A DNA stretch of 17,434 bases from an uncultured Porphyromonadaceae bacterium (GTDB taxonomy: Bacteria > Bacteroidota > Bacteroidia > Bacteroidales > Muribaculaceae). Below, in pieces: positions 14,599-17,434 of the stretch. The notes under the pieces were generated by a model. That model saw only the letters and a list, made by a program, of their open reading frames with translations. It was not told the origin of the DNA and ran no database searches. Made by a program: the position numbers and the translations under genes. Every line of letters starts with the position of its first letter. Within the stretch, counting starts at the first letter, position 1. Where the stretch lies: contig URZG01000014.1 of assembly GCA_900552325.1 (NCBI GenBank), positions 1-17,434 on the forward strand, given 5' to 3'.

Positions 14599-15687
14599 TT
14601 ATTTTACGATACCTTTTTCAAGGAACTCGGCGAGATTGGTGCGCGCGCTTTCACTGGCGCGTTCGGCTGCGACCTTGGCCATATCTGACTCGGTCATGAT
14701 TTTCACCAGTTGCTCGAAAGAGGTTTTGGTGGGATTCCATCCGAGGTGTTCGCGAGCCTTGGTGGGATCGCCCCAGAGGTTCACAACATCTGTCGGACGG
14801 TAGAAATCGGGCGAAACCTCCACGAGCACACGCCCGGTGGCTTCGTCGATACCCTTCTCGTCCATTCCTTCCCCTTCCCAGCGGAGGTTGATACCTACGT
14901 AGCGGAAAGCCAGTGTGGCGAATTCGCGAACGGAGTGTTGCTCGCCTGTAGCGATAACGAAGTCCTCCGGCTTGTCGTTCTGGAGAATGAGCCACATGCA
15001 CTCCACGTAATCGGGAGCGTAACCCCAGTCGCGGAGCGAGGAGAGATTGCCGAGATAGAGCTTGTCCTGCTTCCCTTGGGCTATTCGTGCGGCGGCAAGA
15101 GTGATCTTGCGGGTCACGAAAGTCTCGCCGCGGCGTTCGCTCTCATGGTTGAAGAGGATGCCCGAGCAGCAGAACATGTTGTATGCCTCGCGGTATTCCC
15201 TTACGATCCAGTAGCCGTAGAGTTTGGCAACGGCATAGGGTGAGTAGGGATGGAAGGGGGTGTTCTCGTTCTGGGGTACCTCCTCCACTTTGCCGAAGAG
15301 CTCGGAGGTGGAAGCCTGGTAGATGCGGCATGTCTCGGCCAGACCGGCCACACGTACAGCCTCAAGGATGCGGAGAACTCCCGTAGCATCGACATTGGCG
15401 GTGTATTCCGGGGAGTCGAACGACACCTGTACATGGCTCTGGGCGGCAAGGTTGTAGATCTCGTCGGGACGCACTTCGGAGAGTATTTTCACCATCGACA
15501 TAGAGTCGGCCAGGTCGCCGTAGTGGAGATGGAATTTCTCGTTACCTTCAAGGTGTGCGATACGTTCGCGGTAATCCACCGACGAGCGGCGGATCATGCC
15601 GTGCACGTCATAACCTTTTTCAATCAGGAATTCGGCCAGATATGAGCCGTCCTGTCCGGTTACACCGGTAATAAAAGCTTTTTTCAT
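14599..15687 (-). CDS. gmd: GDP-mannose 4,6-dehydratase
   Basis: Converts GDP-D-mannose to GDP-4-keto-6-deoxy-D-mannose in the cytoplasm, the first committed step to GDP-L-fucose, GDP-D-rhamnose and related sugars for surface glycans. It is an extended short-chain dehydrogenase: the NADP-binding GVTGQDGSYLAEFL starts at residue 8, then RRSS (~33-36), YGDLAD (~56-61) and NLAAQSHVQVSF (~79-90). The catalytic site is QASTSELFG (Thr127, Glu129) with YSPYAVAK (Tyr151, Lys155). Further on are LFNHESERRGETFVTRKI and LGNLSSLRDWGYA, both typical of Gmd. Length 362 aa is normal. The start ATG lies 15 bases after the alaS stop. The usual partner, GDP-L-fucose synthase (fcl), is not next to it, so the final sugar is not defined by this window. 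Confidence 0.96.
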   Translation of the reverse strand: MKKAFITGVTGQDGSYLAEFLIEKGYDVHGMIRRSSVDYRERIAHLEGNEKFHLHYGDLADSMSMVKILSEVRPDEIYNLAAQSHVQVSFDSPEYTANVDATGVLRILEAVRVAGLAETCRIYQASTSELFGKVEEVPQNENTPFHPYSPYAVAKLYGYWIVREYREAYNMFCCSGILFNHESERRGETFVTRKITLAAARIAQGKQDKLYLGNLSSLRDWGYAPDYVECMWLILQNDKPEDFVIATGEQHSVREFATLAFRYVGINLRWEGEGMDEKGIDEATGRVLVEVSPDFYRPTDVVNLWGDPTKAREHLGWNPTKTSFEQLVKIMTESDMAKVAAERASESARTNLAEFLEKGIVK

Positions 15688-15702
15688 AAAAGAGAGAGTT
15701 TA

Positions 15703-17434
15703 TCAGAAATTAGCGAGGATGGAATCCATCGCTGCGGAAAGTCCGTCTTTGTCTTTACCGCCGGCCTGGGCGAAACCGGGCTGGCCGCCACCGCCGCCTT
15801 TGATGGCCTTGGCGGCTTCGCGTATGATCTGCGATGCGTTCATGCCGTTGGCCGTAAGGTCGTTGGTGAGCATAACGGTGAGGAGCGGCTTGCCGGCGAG
15901 ATCGTGGGTCGCGCCGATGAAAGCGGTGTTTTCAGGTGACATCTCGCGGACGGCGAACGCCACGTTCTTCACCACTTCGGGGATGCGCGGACCCTGGATA
16001 ATCACCACTTTCACGCCGTTGACCATCTTGGCGCTTTCAAGGAGCTGACGGGCAAGCATGGCGGTGCGCTCCTTCATATATTCGTCGGCCTGGCGGCGCA
16101 GGTCGGCGTTCTCCTCGATAGCCTTGCGGAGTGCGCCGAGCACGTCGGGGGCATTGTGGAGCATAGTTCCGATTTCCGAAAGGGTGTCGGCCATCTCGTC
16201 AATGGCTTTCTCCACATTCTCGCCGGTGATGGCCTCGATACGGCGTATTCCGGCAGCGATGGAGCTTTCGGAGATGATGCGGATCATACCGATGTTGCCG
16301 GTATTGTCCACATGTGTGCCGCCGCAAAGCTCCACGGAGTCGCCATAGCGGATCACACGCACTTCGTCGCCGTATTTCTCGCCGAAGAGGGCCATCGCAC
16401 CCATTGCACGGGCCTCTTCGATGGGCACGTTGCGGTGCTCGTCGCGGGCGATTGCGGCGCGGACGGCGGCGTTGGCAAGGTGTTCTACCTTGCGCAGTTC
16501 CTCGGGGGTGACTTTCTGGAAATGCGAGAAGTCGAAGCGGAGCACTTCGGGGGAGACGAATGAGCCTTTCTGCTCCACATGTTCGCCGAGAACCTGACGC
16601 AGGGCGTGGTGCAGCAGGTGTGTGGCGGTATGGTTGGCCGACGTGGCGCGGCGCGCCTTACCGTCGATTTTAGCGGTGAAGGTGGTGGTCAGGTCGGAGG
16701 GAAGTTTATGGGTGAGATGCACGCCGATACCGTTTTCACGTTTGGTATCAAAGATCTCCACAGTCTCGTCGCCTGCGGTGAGGGTACCTCGGTCACCGGT
16801 CTGGCCACCCATCTCGGCATAGAAGGGGGTCTCGGAGAGGATCAGCTGATAATATTCCTTATTCTTCTGCTTTACGCGGCGGTAGCGCAGTATTCGGGCG
16901 TCACATTCCGCACGGTCGTAGCCTACGAACTTCTGCTCCCCTTCGGCGAGGGTAACCCAGTCGGTGGCCTCTACGGCGGCGGCGTTGCGGGCGCGTGCCT
17001 TTTGGGCGGCCATCTCGGCGTCGAAGCCGGCCTGGTCGAGCGTCATGCCTTTCTCTTTGAGGATAAGCTGTGTGAGGTCGAGAGGGAAGCCGTATGTATC
17101 GTAGAGGGTGAAAGCCTCTTTGCCGGAGATTTCGGTCTTGTCCTCTTTGCGTGCGGCTGCGATGGCGCCGTCGAGGAGGCGTATGCCGTTGTCGAGAGTG
17201 CGCAGGAAGGAGTCCTCCTCCTCCTTGGTGACCTTCATGATGAGGTCGCGCTGCTTGGCGATTTCGGGATAAGCCACGCCCATCGAGTCGATGAGCGTGT
17301 CGATCAGTTTGTAGAGGAACGCCTCTTTCTGCTCCAGGAAGGTGTAGGCGTAGCGCACGGCGCGGCGCAGGATACGGCGTATCACGTAACCTGCCTTGGC
17401 GTTGGAGGGGAGCTGCGAGTCGGCGATGGAGAAT
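15703..17434 (-). CDS. alaS: alanyl-tRNA synthetase, C-terminal two thirds
   Basis: AlaRS charges tRNA-Ala and clears mischarged Ser and Gly. The frame is open through the right edge, so the N-terminal catalytic core is missing here; an internal GTG at 17385 is not the start. The visible ~577 residues begin in the end of the aminoacylation domain (SQLPSNAKAGYVIRRILRRA). They continue through the linker to the editing domain, whose Zn ligands are all present: HTATH (in ANHTATHLLHHAL) and CGGTH (in VELCGGTHVDNTGNIG). The C-terminal DHHA1-type C-Ala domain ends with GGGGGQPGFAQAGG, the Gly-rich signature of the family. The protein ends at SILANF. gmd starts 15 bases downstream, so this housekeeping gene appears to lead the envelope operon. 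The operon promoter lies outside the window or within alaS. Confidence 0.97.
   Translation of the reverse strand, partial: FSIADSQLPSNAKAGYVIRRILRRAVRYAYTFLEQKEAFLYKLIDTLIDSMGVAYPEIAKQRDLIMKVTKEEEDSFLRTLDNGIRLLDGAIAAARKEDKTEISGKEAFTLYDTYGFPLDLTQLILKEKGMTLDQAGFDAEMAAQKARARNAAAVEATDWVTLAEGEQKFVGYDRAECDARILRYRRVKQKNKEYYQLILSETPFYAEMGGQTGDRGTLTAGDETVEIFDTKRENGIGVHLTHKLPSDLTTTFTAKIDGKARRATSANHTATHLLHHALRQVLGEHVEQKGSFVSPEVLRFDFSHFQKVTPEELRKVEHLANAAVRAAIARDEHRNVPIEEARAMGAMALFGEKYGDEVRVIRYGDSVELCGGTHVDNTGNIGMIRIISESSIAAGIRRIEAITGENVEKAIDEMADTLSEIGTMLHNAPDVLGALRKAIEENADLRRQADEYMKERTAMLARQLLESAKMVNGVKVVIIQGPRIPEVVKNVAFAVREMSPENTAFIGATHDLAGKPLLTVMLTNDLTANGMNASQIIREAAKAIKGGGGGQPGFAQAGGKDKDGLSAAMDSILANF

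Noticed and set aside
17385..17385. Apparent start of the alaS frame at 17385
   Set aside because: The codon is an internal GTG (Val in YVIRRILRRA). The frame stays open and AlaRS-like to the window edge, so the gene is cut by the window.

Overview
The window reads as chromosomal DNA of a Bacteroidota member, order Bacteroidales, possibly close to Muribaculaceae. This is inferred from three things. Most starts lack a Shine-Dalgarno sequence. Promoter-like TAnnTTTG boxes lie upstream of several genes. The protein types fit: C11 (clostripain) lipoprotein, TPR/HTH membrane regulator, and secreted proteins with a short 'Y-x-L-x-G ... G-(I/L)-Y-I' tail. Coding DNA is GC-rich, while the gene-free stretches around the regulator are AT-rich. 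No phage, insertion sequence, CRISPR array, tRNA or rRNA was seen.

Left part (1-4381): the 3' end of a dicarboxylate/amino acid:cation symporter, then a roughly 340-base gap with a candidate promoter. Next come recJ and recQ on the + strand, nearly touching, which form a DNA repair/recombination pair. A 20-bp perfect inverted repeat closes this unit.

Middle part (4409-10104): two divergent secreted-protein genes, 619 aa on - and about 416 aa on +, whose C-terminal tails are related. Downstream on the - strand is a membrane-bound regulator-like protein: lipobox, TPR region, one membrane helix and a LuxR-like HTH. The octamer ATCTATTG occurs twice between the divergent genes and twice upstream of the regulator, with a 13-bp exact match between the two places. 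This suggests one small, previously unlinked regulon. Upstream of the regulator lies a gene-free segment with many local helices and an intrinsic terminator on the - strand, a candidate structured non-coding RNA of about 340 nt.

Right part (10255-17434): a tightly packed - strand unit that reads, in transcription order, alaS (its 5' end lies beyond the window), gmd, an LtaS-like membrane phosphotransferase/sulfatase-fold enzyme, a C11 cysteine peptidase lipoprotein, and an MscS-type channel with a long extra segment. Gaps are 9 to 26 bases, and a compound hairpin terminator follows the channel gene. Apart from alaS, the products concern the cell envelope: nucleotide sugar supply, an extracytoplasmic transferase, a lipid-anchored protease and an osmotic safety valve.

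Most worth following up are the ATCTATTG regulon and the structured RNA candidate at 9766-10104.
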